A stretch of 64,000 bases of DNA from Micromonospora sp. ATCC 39149 (GCF_000158815.1 NZ_GG657738.1:3124928-3188927); one strand, 5' to 3'. Positions 19,484 to 28,478 are shown, counted from the first letter of the stretch. Made by a program: numbers and translations. Notes: generated from the sequence alone by a model not told the origin.

Positions 19484-20788
19484 TCACGGGCTGGTGCAGG
19501 TCGGCCGCGGGATGGTTGGCGCTCCGGTGCCGAGGAAGCCGAAACTCGTCGAGGTGGCCGGGGCGAGCGAGCCGTTGTAGGAGACGTTGCGTACGGTCGC
19601 GGTCGAGCCGCTGGTGCTCAGGGTGCCGTTCCAGACTTGGCTGATGCTCTGGCCGTTGCTCAGGTCCCAGCGGACGGTCCACCCGTTGATGGCGGCCCTG
19701 CCGGCGGTCACCGTGACCTCCCCCTGGAAGCCGCCGGACCACGAGTTGACGGTGCGGTAGGTCGCGGTGCAGGCGGCGCCGCTGGTCGGTGATGGCGTCG
19801 GGGGCGTCGGCGGGGGCGGGGTGATGGTGGGCGGCGCGGTCGGCCCACCCGGTGGCACCAAGGGGCAGGTGGCGCTGTACCGCGAAACGCCCGTGCTGTC
19901 CGCCAGCGGGCAGAGGAACTGGGTGTAGCGCGTGTCGTTGTCCAGGAAGATCTTGAGCCAGGGGATCAGGATCCGCATCTCGGTGGGGTTCGGCCTGGTG
20001 AAGGAGAGGTGGTCGTTGCCGGCCAACTCCGCCCAGGCATGTTCCACGGTGGCGGGCAGCGTGTTGTAGATGCCCTGCACGTAGGAGGGCGTGACCGTGC
20101 CATCGTTCTGCCCCGAAATGAGCATGGTGGGGACCTGGGTGGTGGACATGTTCAAGCTGTTCCCGGGGGCGCCGGGCGCGAGGCCGACCGCAGACTTCAG
20201 CGACGGCCGCCGGAGGGCCGCCATGAGGGTCCCGGCCCCGCCTGCGGAGTGGCCCATGACGCCCAGCCGGTTGGCATCGACCCGGTGACGCACCGGGCTG
20301 GACTGGGTTAGGTAGTCCAGCGCCGCGAGTAGCTGGGTGGCGCGGGCGTCGGCACCATCGGTACGGCTGTTGGTCTCGATCCCGAGCACCACGAATCCGA
20401 AGGACGCCAGCCAGGGACCCATCCAGGCTTCCTCGTCGGCGAACAGGGCGGAATAGCCGGGGACGATTGCCACCGCACCCCAGGTGCCCAGGCTGGTGTC
20501 GGTCGGGTAGTAGACGTACCCGCCGTTGAAGCCGTTGCCCGCCGGCACGGTCGCCTGCGCCGTGGCGAACGGTCCCCGGGTGGCGGCCACGCTGGCCAGG
20601 GTCGGATCCGGACCCCGCTGGTACGGGTTGTCCGCAGCCGCCGCCTCGTACTGCGTCGTGATCGACATCGCCAGGCCGAGGATCACCGCGAGCCCGGCCG
20701 CCAACCACTTGACGATGCCCGGCCGGGGCACGGGCGGCGTACGGTCCCCGGTTCCCGATGTCGGAAGCGCGTCTGCTGGCAGCGTCAC
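19484..20788 (-). CDS. Secreted PETase/cutinase-like polyester hydrolase fused to CBM2
   Basis: The 434-residue protein starts at GTG 20788 with GGAG upstream. An unusually long N-region precedes the hydrophobic signal (about 27-45) and 'EAAAA/D' (about 52). Residues 53-310 align by eye with Thermobifida cutinases and Ideonella PETase: 'NPYQRGPDPT', 'VPGYSA' (oxyanion Tyr112), GHSAG (Ser181), 'SGQNDGTVTP' (Asp229), 'GNDHLSF' (His260) and 'DNDTRYTQFLCP', with Cys293/Cys308 as the C-terminal disulfide. The aromatic clamp Trp (PETase W159, 'APWD') is replaced by Gly209 ('APGNS'). A Pro/Thr linker leads to a CBM2 (about 340-434). The natural substrate is probably cutin or suberin; PET activity is open. 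Confidence 0.88.
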   Translation of the reverse strand: MTLPADALPTSGTGDRTPPVPRPGIVKWLAAGLAVILGLAMSITTQYEAAAADNPYQRGPDPTLASVAATRGPFATAQATVPAGNGFNGGYVYYPTDTSLGTWGAVAIVPGYSALFADEEAWMGPWLASFGFVVLGIETNSRTDGADARATQLLAALDYLTQSSPVRHRVDANRLGVMGHSAGGAGTLMAALRRPSLKSAVGLAPGAPGNSLNMSTTQVPTMLISGQNDGTVTPSYVQGIYNTLPATVEHAWAELAGNDHLSFTRPNPTEMRILIPWLKIFLDNDTRYTQFLCPLADSTGVSRYSATCPLVPPGGPTAPPTITPPPPTPPTPSPTSGAACTATYRTVNSWSGGFQGEVTVTAGRAAINGWTVRWDLSNGQSISQVWNGTLSTSGSTATVRNVSYNGSLAPATSTSFGFLGTGAPTIPRPTCTSP

Positions 20789-20919
20789 TTCTGGCTCCCC
20801 CTTCGATCAGGCAAGGCCCGTACGCGGTGGTGGGAGGTGCCTGTCCAGGCCCGTCCATGACTGTTTCCTGGGACGGGTCCGGACCGGAGCCCGGCCGACG
20901 TGTCGAGCGACATGATGAA

Positions 20920-20933
20920 TGTTATCGATCACA
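20920..20933. promoter_or_regulatory. LacI-family operator TGTTATCGATCACA
   Basis: A near-perfect palindrome around a central CG, 132 bp upstream of the polyester hydrolase start. It shares the TGTTA half-site with the GH43 operator. Confidence 0.55.
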
Positions 20934-21078
20934 TTACGCCCGTGTATCAACCTCGGTCAATTGGTTGCGATCGTCCCGCCCAGCCCGCCCCCCGGCCTTC
21001 GCTTCGGACCCGTTCGACCCGAGCACGGCCCTTCGCCGTACCAGATCTCGGTGTCGAAGGGCGCGCAGGCCGGTCTGG

Positions 21079-21870
21079 TCAGGCGGGATCGGCCGAGAAG
21101 GGCCGCGCCCTGGAATCGGCCCGTCGATACAGGTGCATCTGCAGCAGAATCCAGCCCAGCGAGATGAGGCCGAGGACCACGTACGCGAGCTGGCTTGCGA
21201 AGGTGTCCCAGCAGGCGTGCAACGCCACCGCGGCGATGAACGTCAACGCGAACAGGATGACTCGACGCACGCTTGGAGCGGCGGCGAACGCGAATAGCGC
21301 GCCTGCGGTCAGCCCGGTCCAGGACAGGTGGGCGGCGGGGGCGGTCAGCCCCCGTACGAGCAGCGTCTGCTCGACATCGCCGAGGTTGCCCTGCGATTGG
21401 ACAAGGGCGGTGAAGGCGTAGCCCATGGTTTCCAGGGCGGCGAACCCGGCGCCGCTGGCGACTCCGACGACCAGGCCGTTGCTGGCCGAGCGGTGCGGCC
21501 ACCAGAGCAGCAGAATCAACACGGGGACGACCAACTTGGCGGTCTCCTCGATAAGCCCGACGAACAGCATCGGCAGGACGCCCAGGTTGCGCAGGGTGTC
21601 GTACTCGAGCCAGCCGGCGGCGACCACTCCGATGATGCCGCCGAAGAACGCCGCCGCTCCGATCACCGACCCGGGCACCTGCCAGTCGCCCGAGCGCCCC
21701 TGCGCGAACGTCAGGAACGCAGCAGGGGCGATCGAGGAGCCGAGCATGATGAGCGCCGGGATGAAGTTGATGTTCTGGGTGTCGATCAGCGTCGCCAGCA
21801 CCAGCATGTACAGGGCAACGCCGAGTACGAGGACAGCTACCCACGCCCACCGGCGTCCGAACTTGGCCAT
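21079..21870 (-). CDS. PrsW-type intramembrane metalloprotease
   Basis: The 263-residue protein has about eight hydrophobic segments. The PrsW/CPBP-like active-site motifs are present: 'GLIEETAKLVVPV' (EExxK/A, about 103-115), 'GFAALETMGYAF' (ExxxY, about 141-152), 'LTAPAAHLSWTGLTAGALFAF' (His, about 174-194) and 'VALHACWD' (second His). PrsW proteases cut membrane anti-sigma factors in Bacillus; actinobacterial targets are unknown. It stands alone with no anti-sigma gene adjacent. Confidence 0.88.
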   Translation of the reverse strand: MAKFGRRWAWVAVLVLGVALYMLVLATLIDTQNINFIPALIMLGSSIAPAAFLTFAQGRSGDWQVPGSVIGAAAFFGGIIGVVAAGWLEYDTLRNLGVLPMLFVGLIEETAKLVVPVLILLLWWPHRSASNGLVVGVASGAGFAALETMGYAFTALVQSQGNLGDVEQTLLVRGLTAPAAHLSWTGLTAGALFAFAAAPSVRRVILFALTFIAAVALHACWDTFASQLAYVVLGLISLGWILLQMHLYRRADSRARPFSADPA

Positions 21871-21998
21871 GTCGAGATTATTCCAAGGTCAGGGCCGAGG
21901 TCCCTCCGTTCACCGCCGGTCGGGTGGTGGGCAACTGCTGGCAGGTCGGGCCGAGTACGTGCGTGGTGGGGGCACACGATGGAACGTGACGAACGACC

Positions 21999-22772
21999 TC
22001 AGCAGCCGAGCCGCTTGGTGGAAAGAGCGATGTCGTCGATCCAGAGGTCGAACTCGCCCGGCGTGGTGCCGCCCTGGTAGAGCTGCCAGCCGACCTTCAC
22101 CGTGTTGACTGCCGGCAGGATGAAGGGAACGTCGTTACCGCCGTGTTCGGTCGTGGAGGCGGTCAGTTCCGGGTTCGCCACGCCGTCGATCCACACCGCG
22201 ACGCGGTTGTCCGCCGGGTCGAGTTTCCACTCGAAGCACTGCCAGGTGTCCTCGGTGACCGGGGCGGACTCCCGCCAGTTGGTCCAGTCGCCAGTCGGGC
22301 CACCGTCGGCACCCACACCCCAGAAGATCCCGGGGACCGTGGGCGCGTACTGGCCGCCGACCGGACGGACGACCTCCGAACTGCCCGTGCCGGTCGCCTC
22401 GACCAGCGTGAAGTGCGCCCAGTCGGGGGCGGTGGGGAAGGCGTCGACGCGCAGACGCATCCGGCCGTAGAAGAGGTTGCCCGGCGCGGCGAAGTCGTCG
22501 ACCCGCAGGAAGGCGCGTCCGTTGTCGACCGTGTGGATGTGCAGCACCTGGTTGCCGTGGCGAGCGCGCTCGACGGTCAGCGTGCCGTTTCGCGTGTCGA
22601 CGCCCCAGTCCAACGTGCTGGGACCCCCAAGAGGCAGCCGCTCGAAGTCTTCGCAGAAGAGCAGGCCATTGGTGCACGAGCGCTGCGGGGCACCCGACGC
22701 ACCGGCCGGGACGCTGGCGGCCGTGGTGCCGAGGATCAGGGCGGCGGTGAACACCGCGAGAAAACTGCGCAT
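21999..22772 (-). CDS. Secreted LamG/ConA-like beta-sandwich protein
   Basis: The 257-residue protein starts at ATG 22772, six bases after GGAGG; ATG 22778 is too close to that site. The signal peptide ends near 'VPAGASG' (about 25). The mature chain begins with 'CTNGLLFCEDFERLPLGG' and has 'LFYGRMRLRVDAFPTAPDWAHFTLVEA', 'QCFEWKLDPADNRVAVWIDG' and ends in 'FDLWIDDIALS', the usual signature of ConA-like jelly rolls. Cys pairs near each end probably form disulfides. It may be polysaccharide-binding or a lyase-type enzyme (Cip1-like); I cannot assign a reaction. Confidence 0.7.
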   Translation of the reverse strand: MRSFLAVFTAALILGTTAASVPAGASGAPQRSCTNGLLFCEDFERLPLGGPSTLDWGVDTRNGTLTVERARHGNQVLHIHTVDNGRAFLRVDDFAAPGNLFYGRMRLRVDAFPTAPDWAHFTLVEATGTGSSEVVRPVGGQYAPTVPGIFWGVGADGGPTGDWTNWRESAPVTEDTWQCFEWKLDPADNRVAVWIDGVANPELTASTTEHGGNDVPFILPAVNTVKVGWQLYQGGTTPGEFDLWIDDIALSTKRLGC

Positions 22773-23184
22773 GGTCATCCTCCATGACGTTGGTCGAACG
22801 TCTCGGTTGTAGCGGGAATTCGTGGCGAGGGACACGTACGGCGGGACACCTGCCCGTCGTCGTGGAGACGGCCCCGGCGATGCGGCGCGCGCGTTCGCCC
22901 GAACGGCGCGTTGCCGGCACTGCGATGCTCCCGTGCTCCCCGTTTCCAGCGCGGTTGCCCCCGTGCTGCGGCGATGTGGGCCATTCCAACACGCCCGCAC
23001 CCGTCCCGGCAACATCAACGATCATCAGCGTGGTTCCGGCCCGGCCGACCTCCCGGCGCTCCGGCGCCCCGAAAGGCGGTCGGCTCCTCCACAAAGGACC
23101 TTCATCAGTGAGACGAAGCCGACACCCTGACGCGACATCTAGTGTTGCCAACCCTCGGGTCGCGCCATATATGGTCTCTCCCGC
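22773..23184. other. Intergenic region before the cobalamin riboswitch
   Basis: Roughly 400 bp with only shadow reading frames. It must hold the divergent promoters of the LamG-like gene and the nrdAB transcript. No convincing -35/-10 pair was singled out. Confidence 0.5.
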
Positions 23185-23385
23185 AGCTGGTTCGGCCGCT
23201 CCAGCAGGGAGTGGCCGAGGCAAGAGGGAACCCGGTGTGAGTCCGGGACTGCCCCGCAGCGGTCAGTGGGAACGACCGCCGTCATCAAGCACTGGGCCGA
23301 TCGGGCCCGGGAAGCGACGGCCAGTAGGCGACCGGCGACCCCGGTCAGGCCCGCGAGTCCGAAGACCTGCCAGCGCGCCGCATGC
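23185..23385 (+). promoter_or_regulatory. Cobalamin riboswitch controlling nrdAB
   Basis: Core elements are in order: 'GAGGGAACCCGGTGTGAGTC' (23224-23243), 'CGGGACTGCCCCGCAGCGGTC' (B12 box, 23244-23264), a variable arm and 'GCGAGTCCGAAGACCTGCCAGC' (23353-23374). The element lies 137-337 nt before nrdA. In Streptomyces a B12 riboswitch represses class Ia nrdAB when cobalamin feeds the class II enzyme, and the same logic is expected here. The 5' boundary is approximate. Confidence 0.95.
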
Positions 23386-23521
23386 ACCGCGTGCGGCGGT
23401 CGGAGGCCGCGCGGGACGGCCGACGCCATCAGCCAGCCGGTGACGGCTGGCACGCCGTTCGGCGACCAGTGGCGTCCTCCTGCGCGTTCGTCGACCTCGT
23501 CGACAGGCGTGAGGAGTGGAC

Positions 23522-25894
23522 ATGACGGCGAGGCAGGAGCAGACGGCGGCCCATCAGCCGGAGCAGCGTCGGCAGGTGATGCAGGTCCGCAGACGCAACG
23601 GCGACGCCGAGCCGGTGGACGTCAACAAGATTGTCAAAGCGGTCGAGCGGTGGGTCGCCGACCTGGACGAGGTGGACCCGCTGCGGGTGGCCACCAAGAC
23701 GATCAGTGGTCTCTACGACGGGGCAACCACCGCCGAGTTGGACAAGCTGTCGATCCAGACGGCTGCGGAGCTGATCAGCGAGGAGCCGCAGTACTCGAAG
23801 CTGGCGGCGCGGTTGCTGGCCGCGTACGTGGACAAGGAGGTCCGCGGGCAGCAGGTGGCGAGCTTCAGCCAGTCCGTCCGGTACGCCCACGGACTGGGCC
23901 TGATCGGCGACGACACCGCCGCGTTCGTGGCCCGCAACGCCCGCAAGCTCGACGACGCCGTGGACCCGGCCGGTGACCTGCGGTTCGAGTACTTCGGGCT
24001 GCGCACCGTCGCGGACCGGTACCTGCTGCGCCAACCTGAGTCGCGGCTTGTGGTGGAGACGCCGCAGTACTGGCTGCTGCGGGTGGCCTGCGGGTTGTCC
24101 GAGACGCCGGCTGAGGCGATCGGTTTCTACCGGCTGATGTCGTCGCTGGCGTACCTGCCCAGCTCGCCGACGTTGTTCAACTCGGGCACCCGGCACACGC
24201 AGATGTCGTCGTGCTTTCTGGTCGACTCGCCACGGGACGAGCTCGACTCGATCTACGAGCGGTACCACCAGGTCGCGAAGTTGTCGAAGTTCTCCGGTGG
24301 CATCGGCATCGCCTGGTCGCGGGTACGCGGCCGGGGCGCGCTGATCCGTGGCACGAACGGCAGGTCGAACGGCATCGTGCCGTTCCTCAAGACCCTCGAC
24401 GCCGGCGTGGCGGCGGTCAACCAGGGCGGCCGGCGCAAGGGGGCGGCGTGCGTCTATCTGGAGCCGTGGCACCCGGACATCGAGGAGTTCCTGGAGCTGC
24501 GGGACAACACCGGCGAAGAATCCCGGCGTACGCACAACCTGAACCTGGCCAACTGGATCCCGGACGAGTTCATGCGCCGGGTGGAGGCGGACGGCGACTG
24601 GTCGCTGATCGATCCGTCTGACGCGCCGGAGCTGCCCGACCTGTACGGCGAGGAGTTCGACGCCGCCTACCGGATCGCCGAGAAGAAGGCGATCCGGACG
24701 GTCAAGGCCCGGGACCTGTACGGGCGGATGATGCGCACCCTCGCGCAGACCGGCAACGGGTGGATGACGTTCAAGGACCCGTCGAACCGGCTGTCCAACC
24801 AGACCGGCGTGCCGGGCAACACGATCCACCTGTCGAACCTGTGTACCGAGATCCTCGAGGTGAACAGCGACACCGAGACTGCCGTGTGCAACCTCGGGTC
24901 GATCAACCTCGGCGCCCACGTCACCGTCGACGGGGTCGACTGGGTCAAGCTGCGGTCCACCGTACGCACCGCGGTGGTGTTCCTGGACCGGGTGATCGAC
25001 ATCAACTACTACCCGGCTACGCAGGCGGCGGCGTCGAACCCGCGCTGGCGGCCGGTCGGGCTCGGCCTGATGGGCCTGCAGGACGCCTTCTTCACCCTGC
25101 GCCTGCCCTTCGACTCGGCTGCTGCCCGGGAGCTGTCCACCCGGGTGCAGGAGGAGATCTTCCTGACCGCCCTGGAGACGTCGGCCGGCCTGTCCGAGCG
25201 GTTCGGCCCGCATCCGGCGTACGCCGAGACCCGCGCTGCCCGCGGCGAGCTGCACCCCGACCTGTGGGGTGTCGAACCCACCCAGACCGAGCGGTGGGCC
25301 GCGCTGCGCGCGACGATCGCCGCGCACGGCCTGCGCAACTCGCTGCTGGTCGCGATCGCCCCGACCGCCACGATCGCCTCGATCGCCGGCTGCTACGAGT
25401 GCATCGAGCCGCAGGTGTCCAACCTGTTCAAACGCGAGACCATGTCCGGCGAGTTCCTCCAGATCAACACGTACCTGGTCCGCGAGCTGAAGGCGCACGG
25501 GCTGTGGACGCCGCAGATTCGGGACCAGATCAAGCGCGCCGAGGGATCGGTGCAGGGCATCGACGACCTGCCCGCGGACGTACGCGAGCTGTTCCGCACC
25601 GCCTGGGAACTCCCCCAGCGGACGTTGATCGACCTCGCCGCCGCCCGCGCACCCTACATCGACCAGTCGCAGTCGCTGAACCTGTTCCTGAGCGCGCCCA
25701 CCATCGGCAAGCTGTCGTCGATGTACCTGTACGCCTGGAAGTCAGGGCTGAAGACCACCTACTACCTGCGCTCGCGTCCCGCGACGCGTATCCAGCAGGC
25801 CACCGTCGCCGTCAAGCCGGTCGTCGCCGTCAGCGACACCGAGGCGCTGGCCTGCTCCCTGGAGAACCCCGAGAGCTGCGAGGCCTGCCAGTGA
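23522..25894 (+). CDS. nrdA: Class Ia ribonucleoside-diphosphate reductase alpha subunit
   Basis: The 790-residue protein starts at ATG 23522 with AGGAG 6 nt upstream; GTG 23516 is an alternative. An N-terminal ATP cone ('VRRRNGDAEPVDVNKIVKAVE', in parts about 20-100) precedes the reductase barrel. The latter has 'SSPTLFNSGTRHTQMSSCFLVD' (substrate-site Cys), 'KFSGGIGIAWSRVR', 'GACVYLEPWHPDIEEFLELR' parts, 'NLCTEI' (thiyl radical Cys) and 'PTATIASIAGCYECIEPQ'. The C-terminal 'ESCEACQ' is the shuttle Cys pair. It reduces NDPs to dNDPs with NrdB. It is controlled by the cobalamin riboswitch and overlaps nrdB by 4 nt. Confidence 0.96.
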   Translation: MTARQEQTAAHQPEQRRQVMQVRRRNGDAEPVDVNKIVKAVERWVADLDEVDPLRVATKTISGLYDGATTAELDKLSIQTAAELISEEPQYSKLAARLLAAYVDKEVRGQQVASFSQSVRYAHGLGLIGDDTAAFVARNARKLDDAVDPAGDLRFEYFGLRTVADRYLLRQPESRLVVETPQYWLLRVACGLSETPAEAIGFYRLMSSLAYLPSSPTLFNSGTRHTQMSSCFLVDSPRDELDSIYERYHQVAKLSKFSGGIGIAWSRVRGRGALIRGTNGRSNGIVPFLKTLDAGVAAVNQGGRRKGAACVYLEPWHPDIEEFLELRDNTGEESRRTHNLNLANWIPDEFMRRVEADGDWSLIDPSDAPELPDLYGEEFDAAYRIAEKKAIRTVKARDLYGRMMRTLAQTGNGWMTFKDPSNRLSNQTGVPGNTIHLSNLCTEILEVNSDTETAVCNLGSINLGAHVTVDGVDWVKLRSTVRTAVVFLDRVIDINYYPATQAAASNPRWRPVGLGLMGLQDAFFTLRLPFDSAAARELSTRVQEEIFLTALETSAGLSERFGPHPAYAETRAARGELHPDLWGVEPTQTERWAALRATIAAHGLRNSLLVAIAPTATIASIAGCYECIEPQVSNLFKRETMSGEFLQINTYLVRELKAHGLWTPQIRDQIKRAEGSVQGIDDLPADVRELFRTAWELPQRTLIDLAAARAPYIDQSQSLNLFLSAPTIGKLSSMYLYAWKSGLKTTYYLRSRPATRIQQATVAVKPVVAVSDTEALACSLENPESCEACQ

Positions 25895-26925
25895 CCACGA
25901 CATCCGAACCCCGTCTCGACACCCGGCACACGCTGCTCGACCCCGGCATGGACCTGACCCTGCGGCCGATGCGCTACCCGCACTTCTTCGACCGGTTCAA
26001 GGACGCGATCAAGAACACCTGGACGGTGGAGGAGGTCGACCTGCACTCCGACCTCGCCGACCTGGCACGGCTCTCCCCCGCTGAGCGGCACCTGGTGTCC
26101 CGGCTGGTGGCGTTCTTCGCCACCGGCGACACCATCGTCGCCAACAACCTGGTGCTCAACCTCTACCAGCACGTCAACTCCCCCGAGGGTCGGCTGTACC
26201 TCTCCCGGCAACTCTTCGAGGAAGCCGTGCACGTGCAGTTCTACCTGAACCTGCTCGACACCTACGTGCCCGACGAGCGGGAACGTTTCGCAGCGTTCGC
26301 CGCTATCGAGAACATCCCGTCCATCCGGCGCAAGGCCGAGTTCTGCTTCCGTTGGATCGACTCCATCTTCGAGCTGCGCGAGCTGAAGACCCGCGAGGAC
26401 CGCCGAGCGTTCCTGCTCAACCTGATCTGCTTCGCCGCGTGCATCGAGGGCCTGTTCTTCTACGGCGCCTTCGCCTACGTCTACTTCCTGCGCTCCCGGG
26501 GCCTGCTCAACGGCCTCGCCTCCGGCACCAACTGGGTGTTCCGCGACGAGTCCATGCACATGGCGTTCGCCTTCGACGTCGTGGACACCGTACGGCACGA
26601 GGAACCGGACCTGTTCGACGACGAGTTGGCCCGGCAGGTACGCGAGATGCTCGCCGAGGCGGTCGAGTGCGAGGCCCAGTTCGCCGAGGACCTTCTCGAA
26701 CAGGGCGTCTCCGGGCTCTCCCTGGACGACATGCGCCAGTACCTGCAACACGTCGCCGACCGCCGGCTCGCCCAACTCGGCATCGCACCGCTCTACGGCT
26801 CGGCGAACCCCTTCGCGTTCATGGAACTCCAGGACGTGCAGGAGCTGTCGAACTTCTTCGAGCGGCGCGTGTCGGCGTACCAGGTCGGGGTCACCGGAAG
26901 CGTCACCTTCGACGACGACTTCTGA
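25891..26925 (+). CDS. nrdB: Class Ia ribonucleoside-diphosphate reductase beta subunit
   Basis: The 344-residue protein starts at GTG 25891, overlapping the nrdA stop (GTGA). Di-iron ligands are visible: Asp in 'FFATGDTIVANN', Glu and His plus the radical Tyr in 'EEAVHVQFY' (about 110-118), Glu in 'FAACIEGLFFY' and Glu/His in 'FRDESMHMAFAF'. The C-terminal 'GSVTFDDDF' fits the tail that docks into NrdA. It supplies the tyrosyl radical to NrdA in an oxygen-dependent manner. A terminator hairpin follows. Confidence 0.96.
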   Translation: MTTTSEPRLDTRHTLLDPGMDLTLRPMRYPHFFDRFKDAIKNTWTVEEVDLHSDLADLARLSPAERHLVSRLVAFFATGDTIVANNLVLNLYQHVNSPEGRLYLSRQLFEEAVHVQFYLNLLDTYVPDERERFAAFAAIENIPSIRRKAEFCFRWIDSIFELRELKTREDRRAFLLNLICFAACIEGLFFYGAFAYVYFLRSRGLLNGLASGTNWVFRDESMHMAFAFDVVDTVRHEEPDLFDDELARQVREMLAEAVECEAQFAEDLLEQGVSGLSLDDMRQYLQHVADRRLAQLGIAPLYGSANPFAFMELQDVQELSNFFERRVSAYQVGVTGSVTFDDDF

Positions 26926-26952
26926 CGGTGTGGATGGCCGGACCATCACCGG

Positions 26953-26980
26953 GGGCGGGGCTCTCATGAGAACCCCGCCC
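26953..26980 (+). terminator. Terminator after nrdAB
   Basis: Arms GGGCGGGG (26953-26960) and CCCCGCCC (26973-26980), 27 bp after the nrdB stop. It overlaps the last codons of the minus-strand small gene. Confidence 0.7.
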
Positions 26981-27188
26981 TCTGGCCCGGCCGAAGGTCC
27001 ATGGCCTTGGACCCCTGTTCCCGGGCCCGCAGCCACCACCAGAAAGGTCGGCGTCGCCGGGGTTTGTCCGGTATGACCGGGGCGTCCGGCAGTGCGGACC
27101 AGACGTCAGCCCGGGCCTGCCAGTCATCGAACAGCGAACGGAACAACAGGTGGGTCTCGGCTGACCCCGTACGTCGCACGGATGCCAC
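26964..27188 (-). CDS. Small hypothetical protein (74 aa)
   Basis: It starts at GTG 27188 with a strong GGAGGAG site 5 nt upstream, the main reason to accept it. The sequence runs 'VASVRRTGSAETHLLFRSL', 'DDWQARADVWSALPDAP', then a basic 'RRRRPFWWWLRAREQ' and ends in 'GQRAGFS'. It is soluble, with an aromatic/basic patch, and matches no family I know. The 3' end lies inside the nrdAB terminator hairpin. Confidence is moderate because the gene is short. Confidence 0.45.
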   Translation of the reverse strand: MASVRRTGSAETHLLFRSLFDDWQARADVWSALPDAPVIPDKPRRRRPFWWWLRAREQGSKAMDLRPGQRAGFS

Positions 27189-27342
27189 GACATCTCCTCC
27201 AGACAGGTTGAGGCGGGCCGGGGCGGTGGCACTAGCTGCCCCGTGAACGGTAACGTGACCGGTAACGGAAGCTTCCCGCATCGGCCTGCTCGTCGTCAAC
27301 CGGAAAAGCCGGACCGGGAGCGGTCATGGTTGAGTAGGGGGC

Positions 27343-28356
27343 GTGGTGGAGAAGAACGGCACGGCAGGGGCGCAGGCCGGCAGACGGGTCACGCTCAGGG
27401 ACGTCGCCCGGGTGGCCGGCGTTTCGCACCAGACCGTCTCGCGGGCGATCAACGGCAAGGGGGAGATCGACCCGGAGACCCAGCGCCGGGTGCTCGACGT
27501 CGCGCGGGAGCTGCGCTACCGCCCCAGCCGGTTCGGCCGCGGGCTCGTCCGGCCCGACGTGGTGACCATCGGCCTGATCGTCTCGGACGTGGTCAACCCG
27601 TTCTTCCCGGAGTTCATCGCCGGAGTGATCGAAGCGGCGGGTGGCCGGAACTGGCAGGTCGTCGTCGCCAGCACGGAGAACGACCGCCTTCGCGAGTTGA
27701 CGCTGCTGAAGTCACTCGGCCAGCAGGTCGACGCGCTCGTCGGCTACCTCAGCCACACCGACGAGGAACTGGAGCCGTACGTCGCGGGCGTGCCGCTGGT
27801 CATCGTCGACCGGGGGGTGGGCTCGGCGGCGCACGCACTGGTGCAGGTGGATACCAAGGCGGGTGTCCGGGCGGGTCTGGAGCACCTGATCGAGCGGGGG
27901 CACCGGCGCATCGGCATGATCGACTGCGTCTCCACCTGCGATCCGATGGTACGGCGCCAGACGTTCCTCGACGTCGCCCACGCCCATCGACTGCCGGTCG
28001 ACGAGGGACGGATCGTCCTCGGTGAGCAGTCGATAGCCGGCGGCGGCGACGCATTCGAAATGCTACGCACCGCACACCCCGATGTGACCGCCGTGCTCGC
28101 CTTCAACGACCTGGTCGCGATCGGCGCGTTCCAGGCGGCCCGCCGGCTCGGCGTCACCGTGCCGGCGGAGTGCGCGCTGGTCGGTTTCGACGGTTTGAGC
28201 ATCGGAGAACTGATCGATCCGCCACTTACCACGATTCACCTCGACAAGCGGCGGCTCGGCGAACTCGCCGTACACCAGGTAGACCAGCTCCTGGCCGGCG
28301 AACTGCCACCACCGGCGCTGCTCAGCCCTCACCTGGTGGTACGTGGCACGACCTGA
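27343..28356 (+). CDS. LacI-family transcriptional regulator
   Basis: The 337-residue protein starts at GTG 27343 (AGGGGG upstream; GTG 27346 is possible). The helix-turn-helix is 'VTLRDVARVAGVSHQTVSRAING' in parts (about 16-38), with hinge 'LRYRPSRFGRGL'. The periplasmic-binding-like sensor has 'TIGLIVSDVVNPFFPEFIAG', 'GVPLVIVDRGV', 'DVTAVLAFNDLVAIGAFQAAR' and 'LVGFDGLSIGELIDPPLTTI'. It lies just before the FN3-CBM2 gene, whose promoter carries TGGGAGCGCTTCCA, so it may bind that site and possibly the other LacI-type operators of the window. The ligand is probably an oligosaccharide. Confidence 0.92.
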   Translation: MVEKNGTAGAQAGRRVTLRDVARVAGVSHQTVSRAINGKGEIDPETQRRVLDVARELRYRPSRFGRGLVRPDVVTIGLIVSDVVNPFFPEFIAGVIEAAGGRNWQVVVASTENDRLRELTLLKSLGQQVDALVGYLSHTDEELEPYVAGVPLVIVDRGVGSAAHALVQVDTKAGVRAGLEHLIERGHRRIGMIDCVSTCDPMVRRQTFLDVAHAHRLPVDEGRIVLGEQSIAGGGDAFEMLRTAHPDVTAVLAFNDLVAIGAFQAARRLGVTVPAECALVGFDGLSIGELIDPPLTTIHLDKRRLGELAVHQVDQLLAGELPPPALLSPHLVVRGTT

Positions 28357-28401
28357 CCTGGCCGCCCGAGCTGTCTGCCGGCCGCCTGGTTGCGGCGTGT
28401 C

Positions 28402-28443
28402 TTGACAATTCGGTCCGGCGGGCGCAACGTGGGAGCGCTTCCA
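28402..28443 (+). promoter_or_regulatory. Promoter -35 element plus CebR-like operator TGGGAGCGCTTCCA
   Basis: TTGACA at 28402-28407 is followed 22 bp later by TGGGAGCGCTTCCA (28430-28443), one pair off a perfect CebR-type palindrome and placed to block the -10/start region. The gene starts at 28479. Confidence 0.7.
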
Positions 28444-28478
28444 TCGAAGTTCCTGGACTCGTTCGCGGGAGGCCGTCG

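Noticed and set aside
23429..25498. 689-codon open frame on the minus strand
   Set aside because: It is antisense to nrdA, shows no domain and has the codon-shadow composition usual in high-G+C genes.
27247..27268. Tandem ACGGTAACG/CCGGTAACGG copies as an operator
   Set aside because: Only two short direct copies, without symmetry or clear promoter context; too weak to call.
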